A stretch of 64,000 bases of DNA from Taxillus chinensis (taxonomy: Eukaryota; Streptophyta; Magnoliopsida; Santalales; Loranthaceae). This document shows, one piece after another, positions 62,969-64,000 of this stretch. Below the pieces are notes generated by a model. The model was not told the DNA's origin. It did not search any database and was given only the letters and a program-made list of their open reading frames with translations. The translations under genes and the position numbers were made by a program. Numbering within the stretch: the first letter of the stretch is position 1; each line of letters starts with the position of its first letter. Where the stretch lies: NCBI GenBank assembly GCA_023512835.1, contig CM042092.1, positions 9,734,066 through 9,798,065 of the forward strand, in the 5' to 3' direction.

Positions 62969-63398
62969 CTAACCGGATGTTAAGTCTCCTCCAAATCCTG
63001 ACTTCAGGAAACCCATTGGATTGAGATGGCTAACATCGCACCAAGTTTTGATTTTCCAATCATCACTATTGGAGGACAAGTGAAATATGCTGACAGATGT
63101 GTTCAGCACCTTCCCTGGACGTCTGTTGGGACATGCTCGCTTATGAAGTAATGTAAGAACGCCTCCATGAGTCACTACAACCACTCGCTCCCCTGAAAAT
63201 AAAAAGGAAGCAACGCAAAGTAAATAAATTATGCATCCTAACCACATAAGAGAAGTTTATGGAAGCAAAACAATGCTTTCCATACATGTATACATTTTTA
63301 AATCCATGTCAACCTAGGGTACCTTCGTGTTTCCTAGCAATTTCCTCCAATGCTGATGTACATCGATCATAAAGTTGATCGAGACTTTCACCACCACC
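62969..63398 (-). CDS. Phosphoglycerate mutase-like (histidine phosphatase) protein, 3' end
   Basis: Two exons on the minus strand are in the window: 63323-63398 (GGGESLDQLYDRCTSALEEI, phase 0 start) and the last exon 62969-63192 (ERVVVVTHGGVLTLLHKRAC, then PGKVLNTSVSIFHLS and DVSHLNPMGFLKSGFGGDLT before the stop). THGG holds the second catalytic-pocket histidine of the histidine phosphatase fold; the RHG motif would lie in exons beyond the window. The sequence agrees with the plant phosphoglycerate mutase-like protein 4 group (Arabidopsis At3g50520 as I recall), whose substrate is not firmly known. Splice phases match. The N-terminal half is missing because the gene runs past base 64000. Confidence 0.88.
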
Positions 63399-64000
63399 CT
63401 GTGCATACAGGTGAGAGTTATGGACCCACCAAAGAAATTAGATTTCTAGAACTTTATTGATAGAGAGAAGAATAGAAGTACAAAACAAGCCACTCGGTAT
63501 ACTTGCAACACCAACACAGTGGAATAAAGGTTGAGAAATCCCCCATCAAAACAATATAGAAAAGAAAATCTGCATAAAACAAAACAATCCAAAAATGCAG
63601 AAGGTTGAAAAAGGGTACACCCATGAGGGAGATTCTAGAAAGCAGTCTCCTGGAAAACAAAAACTAGGTCTGTAGGGTTTTTTTTTCTTTTCTTCATAAT
63701 TTTCTCCATTGAACCACTTAGACCCTTTTTCATAAAGCATGGAAAATTACAGATGTTAATTTACTTTGTATTTCTTGTTCCCTCCTAATTAAAAGCAGAA
63801 ACTCTCAGCTATAAGTGCATGTCAAACACTGACATTCCCCTGGAGCATTTATATACCCTCTAATCATCACCTAGGGCCTCAAGGATGGATTGATTGTCAG
63901 ACTACCCAATCATATTAAACATTAAGACTTGGACAATGGCAGTCCATGTAATAAAAATTGATTTTACTACATAGCTGGGACTTAAATCAGCAGCTTATGC
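63399..64000 (-). other. Intron of the phosphoglycerate mutase-like gene to window end
   Basis: No further exon of the gene was recognised. A stretch at about 63440-63700 read on the minus strand ends with TCTATCAATAAAGTTC, resembling the 3' end of a retroposed sequence, but no coding motif confirms this. Confidence 0.4.

Overview
This window is nuclear DNA from a flowering plant, almost certainly a eudicot. The genes have many short introns with GT...AG borders, the spacers are AT-rich and full of microsatellites, and the mobile elements (LTR element, LINE, SINE-like, hAT MITEs) are plant types. I cannot name the species. Conserved microsynteny gives a hint of ancestry: a GATA9-type gene and an HB8 gene, which as I recall are immediate neighbours in Arabidopsis (AT4G32890 and AT4G32880), lie here on the same segment about 32 kb apart.

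Layout. 1-932: the right part of a small non-autonomous LTR retroelement (partial 5' LTR, tRNA-Met primer site, one ORF, 3' LTR). 1315-5155 (+): an NFD6-like small organellar protein gene whose long second intron holds a LINE fragment and a SINE. 5.7-11.2 kb: AT-rich spacer. 11279-12993 (-): a two-exon GATA9/12-type transcription factor with a (TG)52 tract in its intron. 13-20 kb: spacer with repeats. 20089-25822 (+): a gene of 11 exons for a plant TMX2 (thioredoxin-related transmembrane protein 2) homologue, with MITEs in its introns. 26-44 kb: about 18 kb without a recognisable intact gene, containing hAT MITEs, a Copia reverse-transcriptase fossil and tandem duplications. 44644-49426 (+): a complete 18-exon class III HD-ZIP gene of the HB8 type, with the miR165/166 site split by an intron. 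51908-53009 (-): a three-exon BLOS1 (BLOC-1 subunit 1) gene. 54.3-61.7 kb: two broken copies of the last three HB8 exons, each joined at the same point to a fragment of an XRN-type 5'-3' exoribonuclease gene. 62969-63398 (-): the 3' end of a phosphoglycerate-mutase-like gene that runs off the window.

The intact genes do not form a pathway or operon; each is an independent eukaryotic transcription unit. The least ordinary part is 53-62 kb, where introns, exons and 3' UTR of HB8 were copied as genomic DNA, fused out of frame to an XRN fragment, and the chimera was then copied again. Both copies carry disabling lesions. The best-supported mobile elements are two hAT MITEs with perfect 8-bp target duplications (37974-38503 and 57746-58045).
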